Assembly: GCA_947497945.1 (NCBI GenBank)
Contig: CANMIP010000018.1
Coordinates: 1-64,000 of the forward strand
Length of the DNA stretch: 64,000 nucleotides
Source: an uncultured Tropicimonas sp.
GTDB lineage: Bacteria; Pseudomonadota; Alphaproteobacteria; Rhodobacterales; Rhodobacteraceae
Direction of reading: 5' to 3'
The translations under genes and the position numbers were made by a program. How positions within the stretch are numbered: position 1 is the stretch's first letter; each line of letters opens with the position of its first letter. The notes beneath the pieces were generated by a model. The model saw only the letters and a list, made by a program, of their open reading frames with translations, was not told the DNA's origin and did no database searches. Below are positions 1 to 9,144 of this stretch, piece by piece.

Positions 1-244
1 TTGCCAAGGCGCCCGTCACGCCCAGACTGGCAGACTTTTGCGCCGCACCGTGGTCGGATTTTGCTCCGCCGTTGACACATCCGACGCATCAAGGTGAAGG
101 TGGTGGCGCGGCCCGTGCCACACCGGATGGCCCCTGCGTGCTACATTCGAAGATGCCCTTGTCCCCTTGCGCGCTCGCGCAACACCGCATGCCTGGCTGG
201 GCGAAAGACCCACTCGAAATCTGCCAGGGGCGACCGTGGCGATC

Positions 245-1786
245 CTACACGGTCGGATCTCCCGCGCCGGCGAAGCGGATGCCGCTCAGCGCGGCCATGT
301 CCCGTTTCCACGTGGTGATGTCGCGGGCGCTGAATTCGGTGAGGCTGGCATGCCCGCAGGCCCGGGCAAGCACCTGCATGAGCTCGACACTGGCGCCAAA
401 GTAGCGGGCCAGCCGTTGCGCGCCGAGATCGACATCCAGCCGCGCGCGGAGTTCCGGTTTCTGGGTTGCCACGCCGACAGGGCAGTTGTTGGTGTTGCAC
501 ATCCGGGCGGCGATGCAACCGACCGCTTGCATGGCCGCGTTGGACACGGCAATGGCGTCGGCCCCGAGCGCCAGCGCCTTCACGAAATCCTCTGCCACGC
601 GCAATCCACCGGTGATGACAAGAGTGACGTCGTGCCCTGTCCTCGAATCCAGCTGGCGTCTCGCGCGGGCCAGGGCGGGGATCGTCGGCACGGAGATATG
701 GTCGCGGAAGATCAGTGGCGCCGCGCCCGTTCCGCCACCGCGGCCGTCGAGGATGATGTAATCGGCGCCAGCCTCCAGCGCGAAGTCGATATCGTCCTCG
801 ATATGGTTGGCAGAAAGCTTGAATCCGATGGGAATGCCGCCCGAGCGCTCCCGCACCTCATCAGCGAGTTTCGCGAAATCCCGCGGCGTCTTCAGGTCCG
901 GAAAGGTGCTGGGCGAGATGGCACTCTGGCCCGGCTCGAGCCCACGCACCTCGGCGATCTTTCCCTGCACCTTTTCGCCTGGCAGATGGCCGCCCGTGCC
1001 GGTCTTCGCCCCCTGTCCGCCCTTGAAGTGGAACGCCTGCACGTTCTCCACCAGTTCCGGACGCCAGCCGAACCGGGCCGAGGCAAGCTCATAGAAATAC
1101 CGGCTGTTCTCGGCCTTCTCTTCGGGCAGCATGCCGCCTTCGCCCGAGCAAATTCCGGTGCCTGCCTGTTCCGCCCCGCGCGCAAGCGCCGTCTTGGCCT
1201 CCTCCGAAAGCGCTCCGAAGCTCATGTCGGAGACGAAGAGCGGGATATCGAGCTGCAGAGGCCTGGCCGCGCGCGGGCCGATGACCACGCCGGTGGCAAC
1301 CGGGTGATCGTCCAGTAGCGGTTTGCGCGCCATCTGGGCCGGCAGGATCTGGATGTCGTCCCAGTGCGGCAGGTCCTTGCGGGGCACGCCCATGGCGCCC
1401 ATCTCGCCGTGATGTCCGAGCTTCGACAGCCCGTCCCGCGCCAGCTCGTGGATGCGCGCCACTGTCGGCTCTTCTGGCGTCGGCACGGCCTCGGGCGCAT
1501 CGGAGGCCTTCGGCTGTGGTGAAGGGTCGCCAACGGCTAGGTCCCCGAGGCGGGCGTGGGTACCGTCGCAGAAGGGCGCATTGGCGCTGGCCTTGCAGCG
1601 GCAGAGGGCTGCGCGGCCGGTTTTCTCGGAGGTGAAGCTGACCGGCGTGATCCCGGTGCCGCGATGCGAGCCGTCGCAGAAGGGCTGATTGGACGACCGT
1701 CCGCAGCGGCACCACGTATAGCGCTTGCCCTCTTCCAGTTCGACCATTCCGGGCGTTTTGGCGGCGATGATGGGGACGTCTGTCAT
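245..1786 (-). CDS. FMN-binding glutamate synthase family protein with N-terminal CDGSH iron-sulfur repeats
   Basis: About 513 aa. The N-terminus carries two CDGSH-type motifs (CRCGRSSNQPFCDGSH near residue 25-40 and CRCKASANAPFCDGTH near 62-77), which normally bind 2Fe-2S clusters. From about residue 130 to 480 it matches the FMN-binding domain of glutamate synthase large subunit, ending with CNTNNCPVGVATQ, the 3Fe-4S/FMN-region motif. The glutaminase domain of true GltB is absent, so ammonia-dependent glutamate synthesis or another FMN oxidoreductase activity is only inferred. The open frame extends upstream to 2032, but the ATG at 1786 is preceded by AGGAGAGG at good spacing and begins at the family's usual N-terminus. 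Neighbouring genes upstream are on the same strand but separated by about 230 bp. Confidence 0.9.
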   Translation of the reverse strand: MTDVPIIAAKTPGMVELEEGKRYTWCRCGRSSNQPFCDGSHRGTGITPVSFTSEKTGRAALCRCKASANAPFCDGTHARLGDLAVGDPSPQPKASDAPEAVPTPEEPTVARIHELARDGLSKLGHHGEMGAMGVPRKDLPHWDDIQILPAQMARKPLLDDHPVATGVVIGPRAARPLQLDIPLFVSDMSFGALSEEAKTALARGAEQAGTGICSGEGGMLPEEKAENSRYFYELASARFGWRPELVENVQAFHFKGGQGAKTGTGGHLPGEKVQGKIAEVRGLEPGQSAISPSTFPDLKTPRDFAKLADEVRERSGGIPIGFKLSANHIEDDIDFALEAGADYIILDGRGGGTGAAPLIFRDHISVPTIPALARARRQLDSRTGHDVTLVITGGLRVAEDFVKALALGADAIAVSNAAMQAVGCIAARMCNTNNCPVGVATQKPELRARLDVDLGAQRLARYFGASVELMQVLARACGHASLTEFSARDITTWKRDMAALSGIRFAGAGDPTV

Positions 1787-2019
1787 GTTGGGTCGGTCCT
1801 CTCCTGAGAAGGTCGAATGCGCTTCCTGCGCCGCGTCCAGACAGTATTGCATGCCAACAAGCCGGGATGCAAAAGCCGACGAGAAAAGTGTTGGGAACAC
1901 CCACCAGGCTCGGCATCTTGCCGCCGCAACCATTCCTTCGATCCCGCGCAATACGTGTGGGCGAGGGCTTGGCAAGGCCATTGCGCCAGGTTGCTTGCGC
2001 CCGTGCAGAGGCTGTCGAG

Positions 2020-2235
2020 TCAGGCCCTGCACATGGGGGTAGTCCAGCGAAAGAACCGCGCCGCACCACGTTCAGAGACATCTCCGCGTGGGGAAATGAC
2101 ATATGCGCTTGGCAGGCGTTGCTGCGCGGGATCGTGGAACTGGTGCTCGTCGCTGCCCGTGCCGTGGAAAGTGAAGACAACGGGGGCGGCCTTCCTGCCC
2201 GCCCTTTCCTCGGAGTGATGGCTCCTCATGTTCAC
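2020..2235 (-). pseudogene. truncated MhqD-like alpha/beta hydrolase (N-terminal fragment)
   Basis: This 71-codon frame begins like a phospholipase/carboxylesterase-family hydrolase: FTFHGTGSDEHQF is the oxyanion-hole region and YVISPRGDVSERGAARFF is the family's second block. After that homology stops, and the frame ends in WTTPMCRA. The catalytic Ser, Asp and His, expected later in a protein of about 200-220 aa, are missing. It starts 3 bp after the stop of the VOC dioxygenase-like gene, so the pair once formed an mhq-like operon. The 230 bp downstream hold no recognisable remainder, which points to a deletion. Confidence 0.7.
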
Positions 2236-2238
2236 GGC

Positions 2239-3171
2239 TCAGTCCTTGATCGGCTGAAGGCTCTGTTCGAGCTGCTTTCTCAGGGGTTCGTGCTGATGCG
2301 GCAGCTTGAGCGCCTCGCCAAGGTGCCGGCTGTCTTCGTCGTGATCGAATCCCGGATCGTTGGTCGCGACTTCGAACAGTACGCCGCCGGGTGTACGGAA
2401 GTAGATCGCCCAGAAGTAGTTCCGGTCGATCACGGGCGTTACCTGGTAGCCGGTGTCCAGCAAAGCCTTGCGCACTTCGAGCTGTGCCGCACGATCCTCG
2501 ACCGCAAAGGCGATGTGATGCACCGAGCCCGCGCCCTGTTGCGCAACAGCAGTGTCGGGCAGCGTCTCGATGTCGATCACGTTGGCGCCATTGCCGTTCT
2601 CCATGACAAATCGGCTGATGTTGTCCTGTCGTTCGACCTCCTGGTAGCCCATGAATTTCAGCAACTCGGCCGAGGCTCCTTCGTCACGGAGCCGCATTGA
2701 TGCAGAATGAAACCCACGCACCGCCGCCTCTTCAGGGACGCCAGGACCGGCAAAGGGTTCCCGGTTGTCATCTGGCGTTTCGATCAGCGCGAGTCCGTCG
2801 CCGTCAGGGCCGGAAAAGCGCAATTCCTTCTGGCCGAAACGGGTGTTCTCAGTGACATCCTTGACCTGAAGTCGATCGAAGCGACCTTTCCAGTAGTCAA
2901 GTGCGCCTGTCGGCACGGCAAAGCCTGTCACCCCGACCTCACCCACGCCAGCCCGGCCCCGGGCCGCCATCGGGAACGGAAAATAGGTCATGACCGTACC
3001 CGGCTCGCCCAACTCATTGCCGTAGTACAGATGGTAGACGTCGGGCGCGTCGAAGTTCACGGTCTTCTTGACCCGGCGCAAGCCCAGCGTCCTGGTGAAG
3101 AAGGCGTTGTTGGTTTGTGCGTTGCTTGCCATCGACGTGACGTGGTGAAGTCCCTTGATCTCGGATATCAT
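2239..3171 (-). CDS. VOC-family ring-cleaving dioxygenase-like protein (MhqO/MhqE type)
   Basis: 310 aa with two vicinal-oxygen-chelate modules. The first opens with GLHHVTSMASNAQTNNAFF and the second with GFHSASMRLRD. The second also carries VHHIAFAVED and ends in FEVATNDPGFDHDED, typical of hydroquinone-cleaving dioxygenases of the MhqO/MhqE/LinE-like group. Family knowledge suggests an iron-dependent extradiol cleavage or quinone detoxification, with His and Glu metal ligands in the HH and FEVA segments. The exact substrate cannot be read from sequence. The start at 3171 gives the family N-terminus MISEIKGLHHVTS and is preceded by GGAGA (AAAAGGAGAGCAAG). It is followed after 3 bp by a truncated hydrolase gene. 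Confidence 0.85.
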   Translation of the reverse strand: MISEIKGLHHVTSMASNAQTNNAFFTRTLGLRRVKKTVNFDAPDVYHLYYGNELGEPGTVMTYFPFPMAARGRAGVGEVGVTGFAVPTGALDYWKGRFDRLQVKDVTENTRFGQKELRFSGPDGDGLALIETPDDNREPFAGPGVPEEAAVRGFHSASMRLRDEGASAELLKFMGYQEVERQDNISRFVMENGNGANVIDIETLPDTAVAQQGAGSVHHIAFAVEDRAAQLEVRKALLDTGYQVTPVIDRNYFWAIYFRTPGGVLFEVATNDPGFDHDEDSRHLGEALKLPHQHEPLRKQLEQSLQPIKD

Positions 3172-4035
3172 CTTGCTCTCCTTTTCCGGAGCAGGACATT
3201 GCCTGCCGTTGACTTGAAAGTATGGGTTCTCCGGAACCTAGGTAGGGCTCGCTTTTGCCATTGTCTGTCTCGGAGAGCGCAACAAATGCAGCGCGCCAAC
3301 TGAAAGGCACAGGCGGCCGGGACTTGCTGTGCTTCACCTGTTTCTCAACAATACTGTGCCGCAATGCTACCATGCGGCCTCGCGCAGGGCGAAACGGTTC
3401 CGGTTTTGCGGGCGGAAGAGGTCCGGCTCGGCGCCCTTGGGCACAACCTGAGCCGGGTTGATGGTGCTCTGGCTGACATAAAAATACTGTTTGATGTGCC
3501 AGAGGCCCCTGTTCCAAGGTCGTCTTGCTCGCATCACCGATCACGCGCTGAAAACGGGTGATGTTTCGAAGGTAGCCGCCAATGGTGGGGCAGAAACGCC
3601 GACATAGGCAAGCAACACGGCCTTCCTGACCAGGTCCGGCGATTGCGCCAGTTCGTTCGAAGCGAGTTGCCAATGATTGCGCCTCTGGTTCGAGCACCCA
3701 TTGGCGGCGGCCCTGAATTCAGTGCACAGGCCGTCAAAGACTGGATCGTCGCTGTAAAAGCCAAGAGAGCGTGAATCGAGCCAGGCTCCCCGCCTCACGA
3801 TCACGCAAATCGGGATGGCGAGTTGATGCTCCGTTCCTGGCCAGGATCCCGACCCCAGGTCCTCGTTGGCTCTGGTGTCTGAAAGAACGTCAGGTCTCAA
3901 CGAATGGCGAGCTTTAGGGCGCATCGTTCCAAGTAGCAGCAATACAAGCGACAGCGCAGGCTGATCGTGCTAAAGACCGTACAAACACAAATGCGGAAAC
4001 TTCCGATCGGCAGATCCGCAAGAAAGCTCGTACAG
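3172..4035. other. 864-bp stretch without a convincing gene; degenerate minus-strand frames
   Basis: No intact recognisable gene was found. Two minus-strand frames look partly protein-like. A 133-codon frame at 3541-3942 includes FYSDDPVFDGLCTEF. A 55-codon frame at 3367-3534 includes YVSQSTINPAQVVPKG. They sit end to end in different frames and could be one decayed gene broken by a frameshift, but no family could be assigned. Confidence 0.4.
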
Positions 4036-4857
4036 ATGCGATTGCATTTCGGCTGCAAGCTCAGCTTTCAGTTGCCAGCACCAACACCGATGATCCTGCT
4101 TCTGAATGTCCACCACTCGAGGGCAAGCGACCTCGAGCAGCCCGACATTCTGATCACCAGGCCTTCGGTTCCAGTCGACCACTATCGTGACAGTTTCGGC
4201 AACTGGTGTGCTCGGCTGCAAGCACCGAAAGGTCCTTTCACGGTATCCACGGAAGGTACCGTTCGGGACAACGGATTGCCCGATCCATCGGACATCGACG
4301 CTCGTCAGCTTCCCGTCGAGATCCTACCGAGCAACGTGCTGGGTTTTCTGCTTCCGAGCCGCTATTGCGAATCCGACATCCTGTCCGACCTGGCATGGAA
4401 AAAGTTCGGACAGCAACCGTTGGGGTGGCGGCGTGTCCAGGCAATCTGTGACTTTGTGCATGAACATGTGGGCTTCGGATACCAGCATTCCCGTGACACG
4501 CGCACGGCCGTCGAAACGCTGAACGAGGGCGTTGGTGTCTGCCGGGACTACACGCACCTTGCGATCACGCTGTGCCGCTGCCTCAACATCCCGGCCCGCT
4601 ATTGCACCGGGTATGTCAGCGACGTCGGTCAGCCGCCTCCGTATCCACCGATGGACTTTGCCGCCTGGATGGAAGTCTTTCTCGGCGGAAAATGGTGGGT
4701 GTTTGACCCACGCAACAACGACACGCGGTTCGGCCGTGTCCTGATTTCGCGCGGACGGGATGCGGCCGACGTGCCTCTGGCCCATAGTTTCGGCGCCCAT
4801 CAGTTGAAGGACTTCCGCGTCTGGATCGACGAGGCGGACCGGGTTCCGACGATTTGA
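4036..4857 (+). CDS. transglutaminase-like family protein
   Basis: 273 aa. The C-terminal half has the transglutaminase/cysteine-protease core. The Cys is in GVGVCRDYTHLAITLCRCL, the His-like block lies around MDFAAWMEVFLGGKWW, and the Asp is in VFDPRNN. The N-terminus FGCKLSFQLPAPTPMILLLNVH is the N-terminal beta domain of this bacterial family. The frame stays open to a GTG at 3967, but the ATG at 4036 starts at the usual family position (MRLHFGCKLSF). Cellular substrate is unknown. Related genes are often cytoplasmic proteases or amide-forming enzymes, so only the fold-level call is safe. The gene stands alone, 75 bp before the ParB-like gene. Confidence 0.85.
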   Translation: MRLHFGCKLSFQLPAPTPMILLLNVHHSRASDLEQPDILITRPSVPVDHYRDSFGNWCARLQAPKGPFTVSTEGTVRDNGLPDPSDIDARQLPVEILPSNVLGFLLPSRYCESDILSDLAWKKFGQQPLGWRRVQAICDFVHEHVGFGYQHSRDTRTAVETLNEGVGVCRDYTHLAITLCRCLNIPARYCTGYVSDVGQPPPYPPMDFAAWMEVFLGGKWWVFDPRNNDTRFGRVLISRGRDAADVPLAHSFGAHQLKDFRVWIDEADRVPTI

Positions 4858-4932
4858 ACTATGATGCGGAGCAGGACACCCGGCGCGACGCCAACCAGAA
4901 CACGCGGTTCTGGTTCTTATGGAGATGACTGA

Positions 4933-5181
4933 ATGTTGAAAAAGGCGCTCTTTCCGATCACCAAGATCCACGTGCCGGTCAAGCGGATCAAGACATTGGA
5001 CTCGGACAAGGTCCTGGACCTTGCCGAAGACATTCTGGAGAACGGACAAACCACGCCGATTCGCCTGCGGAAGGACGGGGACAGGTTTGTCCTGATCGAG
5101 GGATTACATCGGCTCGAAGCGCTCAGGGCGCTGGGAGAAGAGACGATTGTCGGGTTTCTCGTGGGCGCGCGGCTGCATTGA
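4933..5181 (+). CDS. ParB N-terminal domain (ParB/sulfiredoxin-like) mini protein
   Basis: 82 aa. The whole protein is a single ParB/Srx-like domain: the opening strand KITKIHVPVKRIKTLDS, a helix KVLDLAEDILENGQTTPI, and the signature block FVLIEGLHRLEALRALGEE, which matches the ParB box II consensus (G-x-HRxxAxxxLG). It lacks the helix-turn-helix and dimerisation domains of chromosomal ParB, so it is not a partition protein. A small nucleotide-binding or nuclease-like role is possible but unproven. GGAG lies about 8 bp before the ATG. Confidence 0.75.
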   Translation: MLKKALFPITKIHVPVKRIKTLDSDKVLDLAEDILENGQTTPIRLRKDGDRFVLIEGLHRLEALRALGEETIVGFLVGARLH

Positions 5182-5726
5182 AGGATATCCGTCGGGGCAT
5201 GGCAGGCCTCACCTTCCGAAACACCTTCGCAGGGGGGCCGGTGGTGTGGGCGCAGCAGGTGAGACCCTGTGGCTTTGGCATGCACTGGCTCCCCGGGCCG
5301 GTCTCAAATCCGGGAGATCATTCATGACATTTCAAAATCAAATCAGTGTCGTAAAGACTGCAAGACTGCGCAAATGGCCAGCATCCTGAAACCCGTTCAC
5401 GATGGGAAGGTGATCGGGTCAATGCTGGTTGTCGACGACGACACTGCCGAACCCGGTGACCACAGAGATCGCCTGATGGGATGCTATAGCGTCGCGACGA
5501 CCGCAGTTTTCGCATCCCTAAAGGCGCCCGGTTTCGTGGAGATCGACTATTATCTTTGATCGTTTCGGCATCCGCCCTTGTATCTGCGCTGTGCACACCC
5601 AATATAGCTATGGCGAAGTTATCTCTCTGACCACTGTCTCCTTTACCCGGCTTCAGTATCGACATTGATCTGACCGAGCCGGGCTGCCGCATTTCCGCGG
5701 GTAGCATTCATACAGGAGACATCACG
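5182..5726. other. 545-bp region with no confident gene; cspA leader at its end
   Basis: A 61-codon frame at 5374-5559 (starting MASILKPVHDGKVIGSM) looks weakly protein-like but has no ribosome binding site or recognised family. The last 150 bp probably contain the promoter and long 5' leader of the cold-shock gene. Nothing else was recognised. Confidence 0.35.
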
Positions 5727-5933
5727 ATGGCCAATGGCACCGTGAAATGGTTCAACTCAACCAAGGGTTTTGGCTTTATCGAGCCTGAAGGCGGCAAGCG
5801 CGACGTGTTCGTTCACATCAGCGCGCTTGAGCGGGCTGGGCTCTCGGCGCTCGAAGACGGTCAGAAAGTGACCTTCGACGTCGAAGCTGGTCGTGATGGA
5901 CGTGAGTCCGCGACCAACCTGGCACTCGCCTGA
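5727..5933 (+). CDS. cspA: cold-shock protein (CspA family)
   Basis: 68 aa, the normal length for a single cold-shock domain. The RNP1 motif KGFGFI and the RNP2 motif VFVHIS are both intact, and the protein opens with [20 protein letters not shown]. It binds single-stranded RNA/DNA as a cytoplasmic RNA chaperone. A GGAG-type ribosome binding site (caggagac) precedes the ATG, and a perfect GC-rich hairpin follows the stop codon within 6 bp, so it is a monocistronic unit. Confidence 0.95.
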   Translation: MANGTVKWFNSTKGFGFIEPEGGKRDVFVHISALERAGLSALEDGQKVTFDVEAGRDGRESATNLALA

Positions 5934-5938
5934 TCCTT

Positions 5939-5961
5939 CGGGGCGCTCTCTGAGCGCCCCG
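5939..5961 (+). terminator. terminator-like hairpin after cspA
   Basis: A perfect 10-bp stem (CGGGGCGCTC / GAGCGCCCCG) with a 3-nt loop starts 6 bp after the cspA stop. There is no T-run behind it, so it may act as a Rho-assisted or mRNA-stabilising structure rather than a strong intrinsic terminator. Confidence 0.6.
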
Positions 5962-6837
5962 ATCCGCACGCTGCTCTCGAAGGAGCAGCGGCTCTCAGAA
6001 AGTACAAAGTGTCTCATCGCCACGCAGATCTCGCACCACAGATTGTTCTCGTGTTGCTTATGATCCTGGCAGTGACACTGAAGTGGACCGCCTTTGCGGA
6101 TGTGTCGACTGAAGCGGGTCCGACGGACCTTCCGGTCGGCGCAACTCCCGACGAGATCCGATAGACTCCAAGCGCAACCCACCGCGACATTGCAATCCGG
6201 CGCCGAATTTTCGGCGCCATTTCATCATATGAACGGATAAGAAATTGAACCATCGAAGAATGATCACGAATATCCAAACCGAACTCACAAACCTCGTCAG
6301 GCGCCTCGGTCCAGCCCCTTCGGAACCGCGACCGGCGGACGAAGCCTATGACATCTATACGGAAATCTGCTTTGCCAGAGGCCGGCGCGCTTATGCATTG
6401 GCTGCAATCTGCTACTGGTGCGGGCTTCACCCGACCGATGCACTGGAATGCGAAGCGAACTGGGTGTGACCCGATCTTTCGCCGAACATGGGCGCGTGGC
6501 TTTCGGGTCGAACTCCTGACACCAGATTCCACAATTCAGGCTTGCTGGAAAACCTGGAGTGACAGGTCGCCACCGAACGCTTAGGCAGTGATGCCGGAAC
6601 AGTTTTGTGGAGGTTCTTCCTGGTCGGAAGACGTGGCGACGCCGAAGGTCTTGCAGCACCGCACAAGCAGCACTCCCTTGCGACATTCGAGATGATCTCT
6701 GTTGGTTTTGGACCGTCAGAGTCACCGAGGCTTGGCGCCGCAGGCCCCGATATGTTGTGTTGTGCAGCTAGAGATGTTCTTCATAACATTGTCTTGACCG
6801 GTATAACGCCACTAATCCAGCGGAGGGGAAGGGCGCC
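5962..6837. other. 876-bp region between cspA and the truncated membrane gene
   Basis: Contains one weak plus-strand ORF (6260-6469, listed separately). The remaining sequence, including 6470-6837, shows no recognisable domain, IS end or RNA gene. Several frames are open on both strands because of base composition only. Confidence 0.4.
6260..6469 (+). CDS. small hypothetical protein (weak)
   Basis: A 69-codon frame beginning MITNIQTELTNLVRRLG, with the segment ADEAYDIYTEICFARGRRAY. It looks like a soluble helical protein. No family is recognised, the ribosome binding site is poor, and an upstream TTG in frame (6245) is an alternative start. It is listed because its amino-acid make-up is more protein-like than the surrounding frames. 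Confidence 0.3.
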   Translation: MITNIQTELTNLVRRLGPAPSEPRPADEAYDIYTEICFARGRRAYALAAICYWCGLHPTDALECEANWV

Positions 6838-7410
6838 ATGATTTCGTTGGAACCTGCAGCAATCTGGAGCGGTTCTGCATCCGTGCGACGTGTGGGAGGG
6901 GTGATTTCCTTTCTTTTGGCAAGTCTCTGGATAGCAACCCCGCTGGCCGCGCAGGTCGATCCCTCTGGTATGCTCGCAGAAAATCTCAAGGTGACCGGCA
7001 AGGGCTGGGGGCAGTTGACCGACCTGGAAGAGATGGGGCAGTTCCTGCTCGGCCTGATCGAGGTGACCGTCATGACCGCGGCAATTGCCTATCATCCGGC
7101 GACCCGCACGGACAGACGAAAACTGGCCGAGTACCAGGTTCCGGGCACATTGTTCGTCTACGCATTGATCGGCATGGTGGTCGGCTTCCTGGTCATGAAC
7201 CATGGCGCGATCATCGGTTTCGTGATTTTCGGCATTGGCGGGTTGCTGCGCTTTCGCACCGATGTGGACAAGATGTCGGACACAATGCGCCTGATCCTTG
7301 TGACGCTGGTCGGGCTCTGCGTTGGACTCGATCTGCCCGTCATGGCGCTGATGGCCTTGTCAGAGGGATTCCTGTTGAGCGGGGCAGGGTGGTCCCGTAG
7401 CGTCATGTGA
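6838..7410 (+). pseudogene. polytopic membrane protein cut off by an IS6 element (DUF4956-like)
   Basis: Starts with a strong ribosome binding site (GGAGGGGAAGG) and an N-terminal signal-like segment (SFLLASLWIATPLAAQ). At least three transmembrane stretches follow around residues 60-80, 100-120 and 122-175. The block IIGFVIFGIGGLLRFRTDV followed by LVTLVGLCVGLDL resembles the GxxRFR region of DUF4956-type membrane proteins, but the match is loose. Native sequence appears to end near codon 181, where the left end of the IS6 copy begins. The last codons (AGWSRSVM) are read from the insertion sequence. No continuation was found beyond the IS, so the 3' part was lost. Confidence 0.55.
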
Positions 7411-8134
7411 TGACGAAAGACGACCCCTTCAAGTACTTTCGGACGAGCCGCGAGATCATCCGCCTGGCGGTGATGATGTACGTGCGCTTTCCGCTTTCAC
7501 TCCGTAACGTCGAGGACCTGTTGCACGAGCGTGGGATCGATATCAGCCATGAATCCGTTCGGTTCTGGTGGAACCGGTTCGGCCCGATGTTTGCCGCCGA
7601 GATCCGCAAGAAACGCGCAGAGCGCCTGCGTTCGGGACCGCAGTGGCGGTGGCATTTGGATGAGGTGTTCGTGAAGATCAACGGCGAACGACACTACCTC
7701 TGGCGGGCCGTCGATCATGAGGGCGAGGTGCTGGAAAGCTTCGTGACGAAGACGCGGGACAAGAAAGCTGCATTGAAATTCTTGAAGAAAACGATGCGGC
7801 GGTACGGTCGGCCCGGGTCCATCGTGACTGACAAGCTTCGGTCCTACGGCGCCGCTCTGAGGGAAGTCGGCGCAACGGACCTGCAGGATACGGGCCGTTG
7901 GCTGAACAACCGTGCGGAGAATTCGCATCTGCCATTCCGACGACGAGAGCGGGCGATGCAGCGCTTCCGGCGAATGCGAAGTCTGCAGAAATTCGTCTCC
8001 GTCCACGCCTCGCTCCACAATCACTTCAATCAGGAACGTCACCTCTATTCACGGACGAATTTCAAGCTCAACCGTGCCGCTGCTCTCACCGAGTGGCGCG
8101 GTCTCTGCGCGGCATAACGGACCGCTATCCTGCC
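7382..8134 (+). mobile_element. IS6-family insertion sequence, copy 1 (complete)
   Basis: About 753 bp around one transposase gene. The left end GGGCAGGGTGG and the inverse of the right end (GGCAGGATAGC) form imperfect terminal inverted repeats shared with the second copy at 13164-13913. The flanking 8-mers (GTTGAGCG and TTTGTAGA) do not match, so no target duplication is visible. This fits an IS6-mediated deletion or recombination that removed one flank: a membrane-protein gene lies on the left and a glpS tail on the right. Confidence 0.8.
7410..8117 (+). CDS. IS6-family transposase (copy 1)
   Basis: 235 aa, full length for IS6/IS26-type transposases. The DDE residues are visible: D in WRWHLDEVFVKI, D in SIVTDKLRSYGAA and E in NNRAENSHLPFRRRERAM. 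The N-terminal part FPLSLRNVEDLLHERGIDI is the family's helix-turn-helix. A GTG three bases earlier (7407) is in frame, but the ATG matches the start of the second copy (MTKRDPFKYF). It catalyses replicative transposition and cointegrate formation. Confidence 0.93.
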   Translation: MTKDDPFKYFRTSREIIRLAVMMYVRFPLSLRNVEDLLHERGIDISHESVRFWWNRFGPMFAAEIRKKRAERLRSGPQWRWHLDEVFVKINGERHYLWRAVDHEGEVLESFVTKTRDKKAALKFLKKTMRRYGRPGSIVTDKLRSYGAALREVGATDLQDTGRWLNNRAENSHLPFRRRERAMQRFRRMRSLQKFVSVHASLHNHFNQERHLYSRTNFKLNRAAALTEWRGLCAA

Positions 8135-8149
8135 TTTGTAGAGACTAGT

Positions 8150-8396
8150 TAGAATCCGTCTGACAGCTCCCGCTCGAGGCATTCATGGCGAGATCGGTTT
8201 TGTTGAAGTCAGTGGCTCCAACAGTTTCATCTACGCCAATCACCGAGGCCACATATTGGCGGTGAAAGAGCAGGGCGTCCATGACCACGCCATCGGAACG
8301 GCTCTGACCATCGGCGTCGATATTCCCCGAACTCTTGTATTCGACACCGCCGGCGATCTGGTTGCTGGCCCTGACATGGAGCAGGCTCGTGGCTGA
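8150..8396 (+). pseudogene. glpS fragment (C-terminal end of glycerol ABC transporter ATPase)
   Basis: The frame reads GEIGFVEVSGSNSFIYANH, then VDIPRTLVFDTAGDLVAG and stops at 8394-8396. This corresponds to the C-terminal TOBE-like region of a GlpS-type ATPase, as in the complete gene at 48613-49677 (LTGTVLVTELSGSESSAHFHF). Everything upstream, including the Walker motifs, is missing because IS6 copy 1 ends about 15 bp before. It overlaps the following glpT-like frame by 8 bp, preserving the original operon arrangement. Confidence 0.65.
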
Positions 8397-9144
8397 AATC
8401 CAGATGTTGAATCTGAAGCATAGCTACTATCCTAACCCGCAGTCTGAGACCGACTTCGCATTGAAGAGCGTCGACATGGTCTGGGAAGAGGGGTTGGCCT
8501 ATGCGCTGTTGGGGCCGAGCGGCTCCGGAAAAACCACAATGCTCGACATCCTGTCCGGGCTGCTGACGCCGAGTCATGGGCAAGTCATGTTCGATGGCCG
8601 CGACGTGACCCAGTTGGAGTCGCGTGGTCGCAACATCGCACAGGTCTTCCAGTTCCCGGTGATCTACGAGACGATGACCGTGGAGCAGAACCTCGCATTC
8701 CCGCTGCGCACCCGGAAAGTTCCTACGGCAAAAATCCGCGAACGCGTCAGGTTCATCGCCGAGGAGTTGGGACTGACGGGCCTGCTGAAAATGAAGGCCC
8801 GGGGGCTCTCGGCGGAACAGAAACAGCGAATTTCGCTCGGCCGTGGTTTGGTTCGCGAAGATGTTGCCGCGATCTTGCTCGACGAGCCGCTGACAGTGAT
8901 CGACCCGGCAGAGAAAATGGCCCTACGGCGAACCTTGAAATCGGTTCAACTGCACCTTGGGATCAAACTCATCTACGTGACCCACGACCAGCACGAGGCG
9001 ATGACGCTCGCCGACCGCGTGGTCGTGATGGATCACGGCGAAGTGGTGCAGGTCGGCTCGGGGCCAGGACATTCACCGACATGTTCGAGGCCCTCGCAGA
9101 AATCTGCAATCTCTTCTCGCCAGAAGAGTGTTGGAACTACTTAA
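8389..9144 (+). pseudogene. truncated glpT-like glycerol ABC transporter ATPase
   Basis: The GTG at 8389 aligns with the start of the complete glpT in this window (MAKITLSNLRHSYYP versus VAEIQMLNLKHSYYP). Walker A (GPSGSGKTT), the Q-loop (VFQFPVIYETMT) and Walker B (AILLDEPLTVIDP) are intact. Homology ends after the D-loop/H-loop region at VVQVGS near 9060. The last 28 codons are read out of frame from an IS630 remnant, and about 110-120 C-terminal residues are lost. With only a glpS tail upstream and no permeases nearby, it is a relic of a second glycerol-transport operon. Confidence 0.7.

Noticed and set aside
1..244. Short open frames at the window start
   Set aside because: Arg/His/Pro-rich short frames without start signals; no gene can be supported.
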